Source: Heligmosomoides polygyrus polygyrus
Taxonomy: Eukaryota > Nematoda > Chromadorea > Rhabditida > Heligmosomidae
Length of the DNA stretch: 64,000 nt
NCBI GenBank assembly: GCA_947396885.1
Contig: OX377202.1
Coordinates: forward strand, 6,386,001 to 6,450,000
Direction: 5' to 3'
Positions 31,633 through 44,200 of this stretch are shown one piece after another (within the stretch, counting starts at the first letter, position 1; every line of letters begins with the position of its first letter). The position numbers and the translations under genes are program-made. The notes below the pieces were generated by a model. It had not been told where the DNA came from. It saw only the letters and a program-made list of their open reading frames with translations, and made no database searches.

Positions 31633-33399
31633 CTGGTTGCCAATGCGATTTCACTCGAAACCGCAGTTCCCCTTGCTTTCCGGTGTCACATTGTCCCCAT
31701 GACTGCTTCCGCCACTGTACCGTGACCAGACCGCTTTTCTTGGTTGAAGCATGTGTCAGTAACTCTTCTGCCATTTGTACCATTTGTACAGGCTGGATCT
31801 CAGTCTTTTCCTCCTTCTAGGATGTTGTCGTGATGCGGCGGTCGTCCCCCGTCGAACCATCGGCGCAGGCGGGGAAAAGCCGCCCGACGCCCCGGCTAAG
31901 TGCCTTTTCGGATCCGCCGCTCGCTAAGTTGCTCGTCCTAAGACTACATGATTTTTCTTCTATTGGCCCTTTGCGGATCCATTATGCCGCAATGTTAAGA
32001 CGCGATCCTGTTCCAACACCTTTCCATGATACACCTCACAGCGAGCACTGGTCTTCCTGGATGTGACCAGCTCACACTCTTCTGAAACTTCAACAGACAC
32101 AGGATCGACAGACCGTATTGATAAGATAAGCAAACTATAATTATATAAGTTCATGGAAGGCTAACTATGATACAATTGATACAACATACAACAACCTACT
32201 AAGAAAGCATACGAGTTAAGGGAAGACCACACCCAAACTACCAGGGGAAAGCAAAGCCAACAACCCGCCGGCAATGGCCGACCTTGCCTGTGTGACGTGT
32301 ACCAAGGCAGAGGCGAAGGGGCCGATCAGAGGACCGGCGTTACTTGTCGGTCGACGAGGATGGAGGAGACGTCGGAGGTTGCCGACGGTTCTAGAAGCTT
32401 CCCTGCGCAGGTGACGTGTTGGCGGCAGCTTCGACGTGTCGATCGACACGTGTTGATCTGTCGACCCCGCTATCACCCTACAGTCGTACGGAAGTCACGA
32501 CAGGGGTATTCGTCTATTGAAGCGCATCGATTCCACAAGGGTTCGTGCGTTAGGTGTCTTCTTCGACTACGGTAGTGCGATGGATTACCCTCGATTACTG
32601 TTCCATGACCTGCTGGTTGAGATCGCCTCGGACGAAGAGAGAATTTTTGCTGTGGAGAAAATACTTGCTGTATTCTTCATGCGTTTCGATGGCGCTAAGT
32701 AGGTCTTTAATAACTCTCAACTCTTTAATAAGCAAATCAAGAATTCTGATCCATAACAGACAAATCTGCTCTGGTCACTCTCACCTAGTCCAGTCTTGAA
32801 ATCTCGTCCGAAGGCGGGTGCGGCACGCAGTCACCGTACCATAATTTTGCGCGTCTCTTCCACTCTGCTCTGCTGGCCACATGGGCTGTCATCCTTTTAA
32901 GGCCTCACTTTGCATTTGAGGTGTCGTCGTTGCTCTTTTGCCACTCATTCATGAATGGAAGTGCGGTGGCGCAGCGAGACATTGCTCGCCGCCGGTGTCA
33001 AGCTCTGCGTCCCTGCCCTGTGATTAGAGATAGTGCTGTCGCCATGAAATTAAGAACAGTTTATATAGTCACTGTTTATGCGGAATTCACTAACATTCAT
33101 TCTTTTCCACATCGGCGAGCCGTCATCATTGAGACTGGAAACTCAACATTTCTACCGCTACAACTGTATCAACGATTGAATGAAAACGAGAATAAGAAAC
33201 ACTAATAAAAACAACCTATAAGGATACAAAATGAGTAATTATAGAGAAGAAGAAAGTCGTCAATGAAAATGGTAACTAAATCCATTGATAACTTGAAAAA
33301 TCTGATAAAATCGTGGTAAACTTAGGAACCGTGAGTAGGAATTATTAACTACAGAGCAAGCATCTCCGAACTGGTGGGAGGAATGCCGATAAAACAGGA
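31633..33399. other. intergenic, GC-rich unidentified sequence
   Basis: 31810-32500 is GC-rich with coding-like frames on both strands (for example RRSSPVEPSAQAGKSRPTP on + and EECELVTSRKTSARCEVYHG on -), none identifiable. A perfect 18-bp palindrome ACGTGTCGATCGACACGT lies at 32434-32451. Confidence 0.35.
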
Positions 33400-33545
33400 C
33401 AAGAAACGAAAAACGGTAACACGGATCGGTTGCCTCAGTAAAAACGATCCTAAGAGTTGAAACATTGCGACATGGAATGTCTAAGCATAAAAACTGATCC
33501 AAATCGTGTGCTGAGGCGCTACCGTGAGGTGATAGGGGAGTAATG
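33400..33545 (+). pseudogene. LINE endonuclease start fragment
   Basis: Reads RIGCLSKNDPKS, stop, NIATWNV, the opening motif of RTE-type endonucleases, with two stops. Too short to assign to a family. Confidence 0.4.
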
Positions 33546-33771
33546 ACTGATTTCCTAAGCAGTAAGTCTACCTATTGAAAACAGCGAAGGAGCGTTTTGG
33601 TGTCTTCCATCGTGCGAATGCGATTACATGAGAGAGGCGCTGAAGTGGCGAGCCTGTGTGGAACCGCCGAATCCTCTTGAGCTGCGGCTGCAGTGATGTG
33701 GTGGACGGGGAAGAACCTAAACAAATTATCTATTTTGAAAAATGAATTGGCGAGCAAAGAAGCCGCGGTTA

Positions 33772-34918
33772 GGCCTATGGTATACTCCCGTCCGCTGCAG
33801 CGACGCGGGAATGCACACCGACGCGACGGCTCGCGATGCGCGTCGCGAGTCGTCGCCATCGCTGAGGCTGACATAGTTCGCGAAGTTCTACAGACGGAGA
33901 CTTTTGCAGAATTTTAGCGAATCAGCTGAAACAGCATGCCTACGACTTGTGGTCCCTTTTCATATAGAAGTGTAGACGCGTACTTCTCATAAGTCTTAAT
34001 TGTTGGAGCTAAATTAAACGCAGTACTCTTGTTTGGAGCGAAATGAAACGCAGTACTCTTAGAAATGCGCGGACGCGAAAAACCGAGTTCAAAACATTAT
34101 TTTTAAAAACATGGAGCTGAAATGGCAGATTTGTGATCAACGCGTCACGATAACCCTCTAATGACCTGACAAGCGCAAAACTGTGCGTCTTCATGCCTAT
34201 GTGGAACCTGAGAATCAAAAGAAATACTGCAGTCAGCGAAGACGCGAAAAAAAAACCGCGCTAGAAAAACATGACTTCGAAAAAATCAGTGTTCAATTGG
34301 CACACTTCTGTGCCAGATATGTCAACGGAACCTCCCTGTGACTTGTACGGCACAGAAATGTAGATTTCGGTGCCGTCAAGGAAGTTCAGAGGCGAAAAAA
34401 TGCTAGGATCAGCACAAAAGTGGGAAAAAACTGCCTAGAAAAATATATCCTCAAAAAACTAGCTGTTCAAGCCGTCGAAAAAAGCCCCAAAATGAGTCTA
34501 GCTACGACGAAAACCCTACGAGGAGAACAACAGAGAAATCACGTGACCACCCAACATCACCAGACGTGTGTTGAAATTGCTGTGGTATGGTCACGAACCA
34601 AGGAAGTGTCGGAATAAGTGAGCGAAAGTGCATAGAATAGGGCACTACAAGCGCTCCTCCTCCGCGACCATCGCTACCCGTCGCTCGTCGCAGTGCACTG
34701 CACTGCGACGAGCGATGGGCTGCGACGCCCGTCGCACGGGAGTATGTTTCACTCCCGCGACGCGGAGGTATAACACCCCTTTGCGACGCATCGCGGGAGC
34801 GATAGCGCGTCAACTGACAACCGCGCTCCACTGCGCCGACCGCCACTGCAGCGAATGCGCGCCGTTGACAGTTGCCCCGCGCCCGTCGCTGGAGCGACGC
34901 GGGAGTATACCATAGGCC
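33772..34918. mobile_element. Harbinger-like element, family D, 1147 bp
   Basis: Ends GGCCTATGGTATACTCCCG and complement CGGGAGTATACCATAGGCC, flanked by direct TTA at 33769-33771 and 34919-34921. Outer GC-rich parts of repeated CGACG enclose an AT-rich middle (33910-34620) with two CGCAGTACTCTT repeats. No transposase seen. Inner ends (CTCCCGCGACG at 34751) suggest a nested copy. Confidence 0.75.
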
Positions 34919-34921
34919 TTA

Positions 34922-35540
34922 TCGACATGCTTATTAGCCTTATGAGAATTTTCACTGTCACGCCTTCGCTAACCACAGTTACAGAAAAAATAGGAGGATC
35001 GAACGGAAATGAAATTTTTAAAACGCATTGTGTAAAGATTATTGTTTAAAAGAAGACGGGTAGAAGATGACGAACAACCAGGGTAAAAGTAGAACTAAAT
35101 TCCAAGTCACTTATGGCACTGGAGGACGGAGAGTAATGCGCTTTTTAGACGTCACTTTTTAAAAATTATACTGCCTTAAAATATTCCATATTCGACTTTC
35201 AGTAAATCATTGGAGGCATTTTGGATACACAACAAAAGTCCCAAAGTGAGCAGAGAACGTGAATGGCCAGTCGTAGCTAACGAGCACGCTCCATTCGTTG
35301 ACCTCTGTGGATTCTAAACTGCAGTGTCCTCATATCAGGGGCTGAGGTACGTCTTGTGGGTCAACTACCTAGCAATTTGGTCTATGGGCAACTCAACTGA
35401 ATCCTCTGCACATTTAGGTGGGCCTTCTAGCTTTGGTTGCGTGGATTACTTCTGCTTCATATAGTCATTTCCATTCACTCTTTCTATTTGATATTGTGTT
35501 TGTTGGGATAATTTTGCACATTTCTGGCTTTCCAGGCTCC
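34922..35540. other. intergenic, no gene recognised
   Basis: Nothing recognised before the Penelope-tail motif at 35541. Confidence 0.5.
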
Positions 35541-35583
35541 GACGAAGGCGATAAAGCCGAAACGTCAGCCGAATAAAGCTATA
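35541..35583 (+). repeat. Penelope-like 3' tail motif with AATAAA
   Basis: CAGGCTCCGACGAAGGCGAT, AAAGCCGAAACGTCAGCC then AATAAA. The same arrangement ends both Penelope-like elements here (52253 and 62568). No coding part precedes it, so this is a solo tail. Confidence 0.55.
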
Positions 35584-35599
35584 CTATCTTGGCTAGCTG

Positions 35600-36590
35600 A
35601 CGCAGTCACTGTCGCGACTCGCGACCTTCGCAGCCCCTTCCATCCTCCTGCGGGCGTTCGGGCCCGCGGCGCTCCGCGAGGTGCTCCTCGCGCGGCCTGC
35701 CCCCGCCTCCGCCGGAATCGATCCGCGGGCGGGGCGCGCGCACCGGAACGGGCATAACCCTCTTCCCGCGCGAACCCGGCGATTCATTCGACACCTGCGC
35801 CGACCGTGAGCGGTCGGCTCGTCGGCAGCTTCTCGCCAGTTCAGCCGGGGCCAGCCGCGGGGCCTGGCCAAATCGTCGTGCCAGCTCAGTCTGGCATCGA
35901 CTGCCGATCGGATGGAGGGCGACCCTTCCAAGAAGGGTCGCCGGGGCTGAGGGCGGAGTGGTAGCCACTGTGAAGCGCCCGGCCCACTACATCTCTATCC
36001 ACCCCGTTGCATCCCACTCTGCCGGCTATATTCTTCTTCTGCTATCGTGTTATCGACCCTCATGCTATTCTATTGTGTCGGCATGCTGGTGTGTAATAAA
36101 TCAGTGCTAGCCCTTGGTGTGCTACAAGAAGGAGTGCGGTGAGTCCGTTCATACAACGCAGTCATTCCGTATTCTGGTATTGCTGTCGTATTGTCTTGCT
36201 GGGTTGCTGGGGAAAAGCCTGTCAAGCCCCTCGTGGGGTCCGGGCGGAGGGGCAGGCTCTGGCCCTCCGCCTGGACGCCGCGAGGGCAGTGTCGTTGTGA
36301 TACAGGCTGGCAATTCATGCACGGGGTTAGTGTCTCCCCCACGGTAGTTCGCTGGCTGCAACCCTGGGCTGGAAGGATACAATTCAGTGGGAGGAGAAGG
36401 GACGGACCCGGGGAATCTGCAGTTCAGGAGTGGCACTTCAGGGCATGGGACCAATACACCTCCCCGGGGTACTTGGCCTTGGCAGCTTCGGGTGCCCATG
36501 GGGCAGGTTGAGGTCCCACGTGTTGACGGCACAGTCGCTGCACTGGGGCCGCCGACTTGCAACAGTCACAACAATGTATTCGCTTAGTTA
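35600..36590. other. GC-rich unidentified block
   Basis: Strongly GC-rich, with proline/arginine-rich frames open on both strands (35593-35968 and 36149-36587). The overlap of long frames on both strands comes from base composition. It may be an untranslated or first-ORF part of a retroelement; I do not recognise it. Confidence 0.4.
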
Positions 36591-36889
36591 CAAAAAAAGT
36601 TCTTTCTTCCCAAACATGGAAAATCTGTTGAGCAAACTGTTTGCAGCTAGTAGAGTCAGTGGAGCTAGTTTTCTGGTAAACCAATTAGAAGAAAACGGAA
36701 TATTTTAATACTTAAACACCTAAAAGTTCTCAAATAATGCGCAGTGATAGGAGGGCAGTACTGCTATTATGGTGAAACAGCATTCTTCGTACTTAATCCT
36801 AGCACAGCGTTTTTTCTAGTTAATAAGGCTTACGATTAGAAAATTGCTGTCTCTTTAGTTAACTCCGCATATGACGACAAAATTATATT

Positions 36890-38760
36890 GAAGTTACCTT
36901 GCATTGCATTCTGAACACACAAATCATAAAAATCTCAAACGCTGACCTATGCGCCCTTTTGGAAGCGGCAGGATATGTCATGTTCCACGGGATCGCCCTG
37001 ACGGAGAGCATTGCTCAGAGGAACCACGTATGTCACTCTAGAGATGGTACACTCCCCATTCATTGGGAAAAGCTTCCATTACGCAATGTCGCAGGCGTAG
37101 TCTTTGTTGTGCACCCATCTGTCGTCCATTTCGTCATCTCCTGCGAAGCCCTCTCACCTCATCCTTGAGCTCCATGCTCATTTCGAAAGCTGATTAGTAT
37201 CTGCTACTCTCCAATATCTGCTGATGAGACTGACCGACCTCGATGCTTTCTACGAGAAATCCTTCTACAAGTTCGTCGTCAGGGAATTCAGTATCAAAAT
37301 TGTGATGGCTATCGAGGAGAAGTATAGGATCGAAGATTTGGATCTGGAGAACGGAACGAAAATAGTAATCGTCTTGCAGGGCTTCCATCAGACTCACGCC
37401 TTTTCCATGGAACCTCTTTGATCAATAGCAAGGATTATCGTCATTGGAATGAATCACCATATAGTACGAATCATGCCGAACTCGATCACGTATTATACTA
37501 GCTATCCGGCAGTGGTGTTTACTGCGTGTGCCGTAGCGCCATCATTGTGCAGTGGATGGGACGATCGCCTCCTTAGAACAAAAGTGCGTCTTAGCCAAAA
37601 GCTGGAGAAGAACATCAGTCGTTGTGAAGGGGGCAGACATGACGCTTGTGATGAACACGTTCTTTCGGACTCCATATTCATATACGTCCGGCCAATCAAT
37701 GATGACTACGACCTGCTACTTATCGTATTAGGACTGCAGGAGTGTCTAACCAGGATATCATTTCAGCGGTAGGTCGGAACGGCCCAAATGTTGTATATGG
37801 ACAGAATCGCCTCTCACTGGGGAGTAGCAAACTGCAAGTATCTCGACCCCAATACAACTCTGCTCAGAGTTAGATGCGACAGAATTCGGGTGTTGGCGGC
37901 ATGTTGATTCTATTGGTGCTCCGCAGCTGACGGGCGCGCGAGATGAGGGCTTGTATCAGCGGCTCAGCTGAGTGCACATGTGGCGTAGTAGGGAAGCGCC
38001 CGGACTCGTAAGCGAGGCTCAGGGGTTTGGATCCCGCGGACTGCATTTGTTTTGCACTTTTGCAAAATACATGTTTATTATATAGGTAAACTATAGCGGT
38101 CAACATGTGCTTTTTGGTTGTGGAGAATGGAGAACTGCCTCGGTTCTTTAAAAGTACACATTTTAGCTAATCTGTAGTTTGAAGCATATGTTATATGCAA
38201 ACATGCTCTATAACATACTATAACACCCCTAGCTGGATCATTATCAGAATCAACATGTCGCCAACACCCGACTTCCGTCGCCCCTAACTCTGCGTAGAGT
38301 TGTATTGGGGTCGAGACACCTGCAGTTTCTTATTTCCCCAGGGAGAGGCGGTTCTGCCCATATAAAACACTTGGTCAGTTCCGACCTGCCGTTAAGATAG
38401 TCTCCTGGTAAGACAGGCCTTAAAGCCCCGTCCAACGAACTTGGACCGCATTGCGAACACCATCAAGGAGTTGCCTCAATAAGGAAAGGCTTGAAGACCA
38501 ATTGAGGTCCAATTGCAACAAATGTCAGCCCTAGAAGAGTTTTGCAAGAGAATCTACAGCGCTCCAGACGAAAAAGTTGTTGGAAGTAGCACAGAGACGA
38601 TGTAGTCTGAAGAGAAAGTCCAAGCCAGTAGGTAATCTTGGACGAACTGGCAGGCTTTTACTAATGCCGAGTCTTTATCAGGCTTTAGTCTGGACGGGGA
38701 AATCTCGAAGAATGTCGTTAGCCGGTAACGTGCAGGCGAACCAGCAGATTTTATTGAACA
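36890..38760 (+). pseudogene. RTE-B LINE endonuclease region, decayed and interrupted
   Basis: Endonuclease pieces in order: ADLCALLEAAGYVMFHGIAL, LRNVAGVVFVVHPSVVHFV, LDAFYEKSFYKFVV, AELDHVITYYTSYPAVVFT and CSGWDDRLLRTKVRLSQKLE (about 36900-37770), in several frames. After a foldback insertion the linker continues at about 38440-38700 (LDRIANTIKELPQ, LLEVAQRRCSLKRKS). It is the 5' half of the type whose 3' half is at 21100-22075. Confidence 0.8.
37767..38396. mobile_element. foldback element with internal tRNA-like module
   Basis: Arms of about 130-150 bp (37767-37915 and 38245-38396) pair, including AGGTCGGAAC, TATATGG.CAGAA.CGCCTCTC, TCTCGACCCCAATACAACTC and TTGGCGGCATGTTGATTCT. The middle has GTGGCGTAGTAGGGAAGC (box A-like) and GGGGTTTGGATCCCGC (box B-like) at 37980-38036. 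It is inserted in the RTE-B relic. Confidence 0.82.
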
Positions 38761-39595
38761 GTTTGTAGACACAATATGCCATCTTTAACAGGAGTCGCTC
38801 ATTTAACTTGGATAACCTAGTGCGTAAGCTGCGTTTTCTGTTATGAGAATCAGCGGTGTATTGGGTGATATAAAACGGATATGGTAAAAGCTTCCCGGAA
38901 ACCTTACAACTAATAGGCCACTAATCCTTGGTGATGAGCTGTTGTTGATCTAGCTATCACATACCTCGAATTTAGTTTCTATCAGTCCGTTTAAGGTCTT
39001 TTCATGAAGCGGTGTTCTATCTGTTGCTGCTGTCGTGTGAGCTCTTTACTGTTCTTTAATGACTTTAATACCATATCACCATACGAGACGTTCAGCGGCC
39101 TAACGATCGCCAAACGTCTGGTTAGGGGCTCCCCCCCCCCCAAACCCCGAGAACAGAACATCCCGTCTAGGCCTTCTTACTCGCATTACAGTGAAAAACT
39201 GGTCCTAGAGAAAGGCGGGACAGTAGGGCACAATCTTGAAAACTGCTCCTATGAGGCTTACCCTCTATCGCACTTATGCCGATTTATTTTCCGAAGTACA
39301 CATTCTCTACATGGTGAGGAACAGATTGGGATAATCTTGTGAGAGCTCTATACCGCTAAATATCCGACGGCAACAATAATTTTCCGATTCCCGAAGACAT
39401 TCTCCAGCCAGAGATAGGAAGAAAAATGTAGTGAGCATCAGTCAGCCTAGTGAGAGTGAGAGGCATGTACACGCACACGCTCGCTGTCTTTCAAAGGTCA
39501 TCTAAAAATCCAACGCATGCTTCGCAATGTTTGATCTGTGGCACATCTCTTGATCTAGACAACGTTGTACGACGTTCCTGTCACATACACATTGG
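38761..39595. other. intergenic, no gene recognised
   Basis: The open frame at 39004-39342 has no motif. Nothing else seen. Confidence 0.45.
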
Positions 39596-39599
39596 ACGA

Positions 39600-40195
39600 T
39601 AGAAAAAGTACTGGTCCGCCCTTACAGGTTCCTTCCACTGATCCCCTTCCTATTACTGGTCTACCTTCGCTGGTTCTCCCTTTACCGGTTCCCCCCCCCC
39701 CTTCACAGGACTTTCCCACTTCACTGGTTCCCATTCACTGTCCCCCTTTTTTGCCCGTCTCTTAGTGCCTCTCCTCACCTAAGTGGTACCCTTTATTGGT
39801 CCCCTTCACTAGTCCCCATTAATGGTCCCTCCTTTACTGCCCCCACATCCCTTCACAGCTCCCCATTACTGATCTCTTCTTCACTGATCCCTTTTACTGG
39901 TCCCCTCCCCTTTACTGGCCGCCATGACCGGTCCTACCTTCACTGGTCCCCTCTTAGCTGGTCCTCCTTTAATGGTTCCCCCCTTACCGGTTCCCCTTCA
40001 CAGAACTTTCCCACTTCACTGGTTCCCGTTCGCATCCCCCCAAACCCTCATCTTAGTGGTATTCTTTATTGGTCCCCCTTCACTGGCTCCCATTAAAGGT
40101 TCTACTCTTACTGGCACCCCATGCTCTCCTCCCTTCGCGAGTCCTCTCACCCTTCACTGGACCCCCGCTTACTGGTCTCCTCTTTAGTGGTCTCC
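39600..40195. repeat. pyrimidine-rich minisatellite
   Basis: Irregular tandem copies of ACTGGTCCCCCTTC and TTCACTGGTTCCC, strongly strand-asymmetric (C/T on +). Confidence 0.85.
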
Positions 40196-40198
40196 CAT

Positions 40199-40650
40199 TG
40201 CACGTGTTCGGAATCCAGGCACCCCTTGCGCGGCATAGGTGACACCTCTTCTGAGCCCAGACACCACTTGCATGACATCGGTGACACCTCTTCTAAACCG
40301 AGGCACCTCTTGCATGAAATCCGTGGTACTCTTTTGAGCCCGACATCTCTTGCATGACATCAGTGCCATGTCTTCTGGCCCCAGACATCCATTAAGCGAC
40401 ATCGTTGACACGTCTTCTGAACCCAACACGTAATGCGCGACATCGCTGACATGCCTTTTGAATCCGAGCGCCTGTTGAACGACGTCGGTGACACATCTTC
40501 TAAATCCGAACGCGTGTTGAGCAACGTCGCTGGCATGCTCGAACGCACTTTGCGCGACATCGGTGACACTTCTTCTGACGGTCTCGACACGGCGTGGGTG
40601 GCACTTCGTCTGAACACGGACGCCTGCTACTCGACTTCTAGGAAAGGCTA
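40199..40650. repeat. 42-bp minisatellite, about ten units
   Basis: GTGACAC phase markers at 40239, 40281 and 40323 are exactly 42 bp apart; later units vary by 1-8 bp. Because 42 is a multiple of 3, one frame reads repeated DIGDTSSEPRHHLH-like peptides on + and RRGVTDVMQVVSG on -. It lies just beyond the CPEB gene 3' end. Confidence 0.88.
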
Positions 40651-40764
40651 GACGGATGAGCAGACTGACGGACGGACGGACAACCGCTGACTCCTTTTTA
40701 TATAGTGCGATAATCTTCTTTCAATTGAATGCTATTGCGTGAAGTTATTTGCGGTAGGTGGGTT

Positions 40765-41253
40765 TTAGGCGCAATATGGATTGGTGGGGAGGGTGGTGTG
40801 GACTCTTATACGCTTGGATATTTTTAATATACAACCTGTGGTAAGCTAGAATATTTCTCTTTCCAATAGGAGGCCCATCCATACATTAGGATTTTGCTAG
40901 AATAGTGAACTCCAGTATGGAAAAATGCAAAAAAAAAATCGTGTTGCACCAGGTTTAGAAGCACTCACCTTGGTCTGGTCTCCCATGCGAACAAGGGGGC
41001 GGTGTTCCATACGCCTGGATCCAGAGCGGTAATGAACGCGATCCCAGCAGAATTCGCAGTAGTACTGCAATGCGGAATGATTACAAAAAGTTTAATGCCC
41101 TCATATTGTCATCACCAAATTATAACACCTTCTAATCGTCACCTGCAAGCAGTCTACGTCTCCGCAAAAGTACGGCGCATAGCGCGAAGAGCACTGCTTG
41201 CCCTCACAGTGATCACACATCTGTTCATCCATAACATATGGTTTAATCTCCAC
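40765..41253 (-). CDS. CPEB gene exons 10-12: ZZ zinc-binding domain and C-terminus
   Basis: Exon 10 (41253-41143) encodes [20 protein letters not shown] and [13 protein letters not shown]. Exon 11 (41064-40969) encodes [20 protein letters not shown] and [12 protein letters not shown]. These supply the Cys/His ligands of the CPEB ZZ domain (C-x2-C, C-x4-C, C-x2-C and His). Exon 12 (40812-40765) adds [15 protein letters not shown] and TAA. All three are in phase 0. The last exon is short and has no family motif, so its acceptor (AATATCCAAG) is the weakest call. No AATAAA was seen close downstream on this strand. Confidence 0.9.
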
Positions 41254-44200
41254 CTGAAACCTCAGGTGGAATCTTTTTCTCTTTAAATACGAAAACACCG
41301 GATGTTAAGAGTGCGCATTATGTGCGGTTTTTATAGAATCGAGAGATTGTTCCTAGTTCGGAAAAGACCTCATAGCATAGCAGCTCTTGGTTACCTTAAG
41401 TTTTCGTCCCAAATAGATGCTCTTGCTCGAAAAGCGTATAGTACCCTATTTTTTATTCTGAGTAATATCAAATGCTCTGATGAAGAAAGATTGTTGAGGT
41501 TGTGCAAGTCTTACGTTCTGCCTCATCTTGAATTACTGCTCTCCAGTTTGGAGTCCTCACTTGAAGAAAGGCCTTCTTAAGATAGAAAAGGTATAGCAGG
41601 TCTTTACACGACTTTTGTGATACAGAGTAATGTCTCCTCCAAGTAGTTTCAATGCTCCCAGCTATATTGATAGGTTGAAAATATTTGGATTTATATCAAG
41701 ACACTTTAGGAGAGGCGTATTATCTCTGACTTAACATTTTGCTTTCGTTTCCTCCGTAAAGAGTCGAAGTTATCAACAAGCAAGTATTGGGTGTTCGTTC
41801 CAACAAGCTTGCAACAACGGTAGCGTCATTCACTATTGCAGAACTGGGAGGAGAGAATATTCTTTACTGTTTAACAATCTTTTTAATAGCTGCGTTAGGC
41901 GGATAGAGTTGCTCCCTCCGGACGTATTTGAGCCGGAATTAGCTATACATTCAAGAGGCAATTGAAAAGGTTTGATCTCTTCCAGTTGATGGGGAACTGA
42001 TAATTGCTTGGTCATACCGTGTCTATTGTAGGGCCTGTTCATACTTCGCGACAAGAGCGACGAGAGCGCAGCATGCGCGGCTTGCACAGCGCGCGGAAGT
42101 ATGAACATGCGTCAGCAGCGACTTTGCATGTTTTGCACGGGCAACGGGAGCGACGAGAGCGCAGCGCGCGTGGCATGCGCGGCGTGTGTAGCGTAGGGAA
42201 GTATGAACAGGCGACAGCAGCGACAGGAGCGACTAGAGCGACAGCGCCGGCGCTCGAGTATGAACACTTTTCGGCGGCGCGCGCTCGATTTTAATCGATA
42301 TCCATGTTTTGTACGGACGACGAATCGCTCTTGTCGCGATGTATGAACAGACCCTTAGATGAGCCATGTGGGTAGGCTCGCATTTGATGGCTGTGTGGTG
42401 TGAACGCAGCTAATACAATAGTTGTAAAATTTACATTTCAATACGATGATGATATCTGTGATTGACACCCATGGGATCTCGGCGACTGTGCCTGATGTTT
42501 ATTGAGGATGTTGTTGGTTATACTAGGCGATGGTTCTAAATTAAGATATTCCTTTCACCTTGCTTTGCTTTCATGAAAATACAGTTTATACTGCTTTAAA
42601 GACCATTGCAATTTCAACGTTTGGCTCCTAAATCATACCACGCTATCGACGCAGTATAGGTACGATCACCTATCAGAGCACGTGGAACTAGACTGGGTTG
42701 TTAGTGGATTTAGTTGGTTGGCAAGAAAAGTTAGACTTGAGTAAAAATCGTTCCAAGATTTGTGCCGCTCTTCATGCTATTTCGGTTTTTATGTCATTCA
42801 GTTGCGGCTATAGTAGCGACAATGGCTGCCATCGCTGAAAGAAGCGTGGCCTCTCCTGAGTACGTAAGGCTACAACCTGACGCTTAGTATTGACCAGCCA
42901 ATATGTAATGTTGCTCGAGAGTGGTTTGCATATAAAGAACCACACTATAGCTGGGCAGCTTATACAAAACCAATCCATTCTATTTTCTGTGTGCTAGTCT
43001 AATGCGTTACCGAACTTGCCTACCATCAATATCTTCGACACAGCATATTTTGCTAAGGGGACTGCCTTGTAGTACATATAAACCTTAGTGGTGAATACTT
43101 AACCACATCATCCCTTTATGCTATAGAGTTTACATGTTTCAAGTGTACAATGAAGGAACAGCAAAGGAATGGATAAGAGGATTACTACTGCTTTAGAACA
43201 GGAGTATTCAGAGCACGCTTTTAGTATTTCACCTTTCTACACTGTATGCGAGTTCTGTCGTGACGTTCGCCACGCTCCATCACGACTCTTCGAGGGCACA
43301 TACGCTGGGAGGCGCACTGGTCCCGCCGCGGACGGCATACGGTCGCGCACACTCTCCGCGACACACTATAAACGCCTTCCCGTGCGCACCCAGCAGTCGG
43401 CTTCGTCGTCGCACCGAGCGGTCGGTCCGCTCTCCGCTTCGGCATTCCATCGTCAGCGCAGTGTCCACTCCACCAGGACTTCGACTCGACAGGCCGCGCA
43501 GATCTCCAGGACGACCAGGACAGGACGCGCAGTGACGTATACTAGAGGTAACCGCAGAGGCCGACCAAGCCACCGCCCTCGTGAGCGCAGGCTCCAGGGT
43601 AGGAGCGAGGAAGGATCTGCGGCTTGTGCTTGGGGCTGACCCGTAGGTAATCTGCGGGGCTCAGCCTTAACTCGTAGGCATTTGTGTTCCATACTGATGT
43701 GCATTGTGTATGTGTATTAGGTTGCCATGAAGTATAATGTCTGACGCGCATCGTCAGTGACTCGAGAGCGGGGGAAGGTTTATTCTGAGCGCAGTGGTAA
43801 TACTGCAGAAGGTCGGCTGGTTCAATTGTATCACGCGAGTGATGTGAAGAAAGGCGAGAGTCGCCGGGGGCCAGCGCAGGTACAATCCGCGGAAAGATCC
43901 TAAATAACATCCGTATTGGCATGAGGTGTGCTAAGTCGGGGCAACAAGGGCCTACCCCTTACGTGGCAGGTTGTGTAAGTGCTAGCGCGCATAGGTAAGA
44001 CCTCGACACAGGTTGTGCCTCACACGTGGCCTCGGGTTGAGGGCCGCATGAGTTCTACCACCGGTGCAGCGGACTTACCCGGGGCACGACAAGTTCTTTT
44101 GGATCGTTTTCCCCTTTGATACCACCCTATCGAACGTGGCTTCTGCCCTGCGGAGCCTTGCAACGACGCGAGAAGTGAGGGACTTGTTTTGTTTTGGCTG

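Noticed and set aside
35593..36587. Several overlapping Pro/Arg-rich frames on both strands.
   Set aside because: They follow from GC-rich composition; no start context, motif or codon pattern favours one.
40121..40651. Repeated peptide frames suggesting a repetitive protein gene.
   Set aside because: They are a 42-bp minisatellite read in frame; stops interrupt and no start or splice signals are present.
43169..43639. A 156-codon Arg/Ser-rich frame.
   Set aside because: Low complexity, in a CPEB intron on the opposite strand, with competing frames on both strands.
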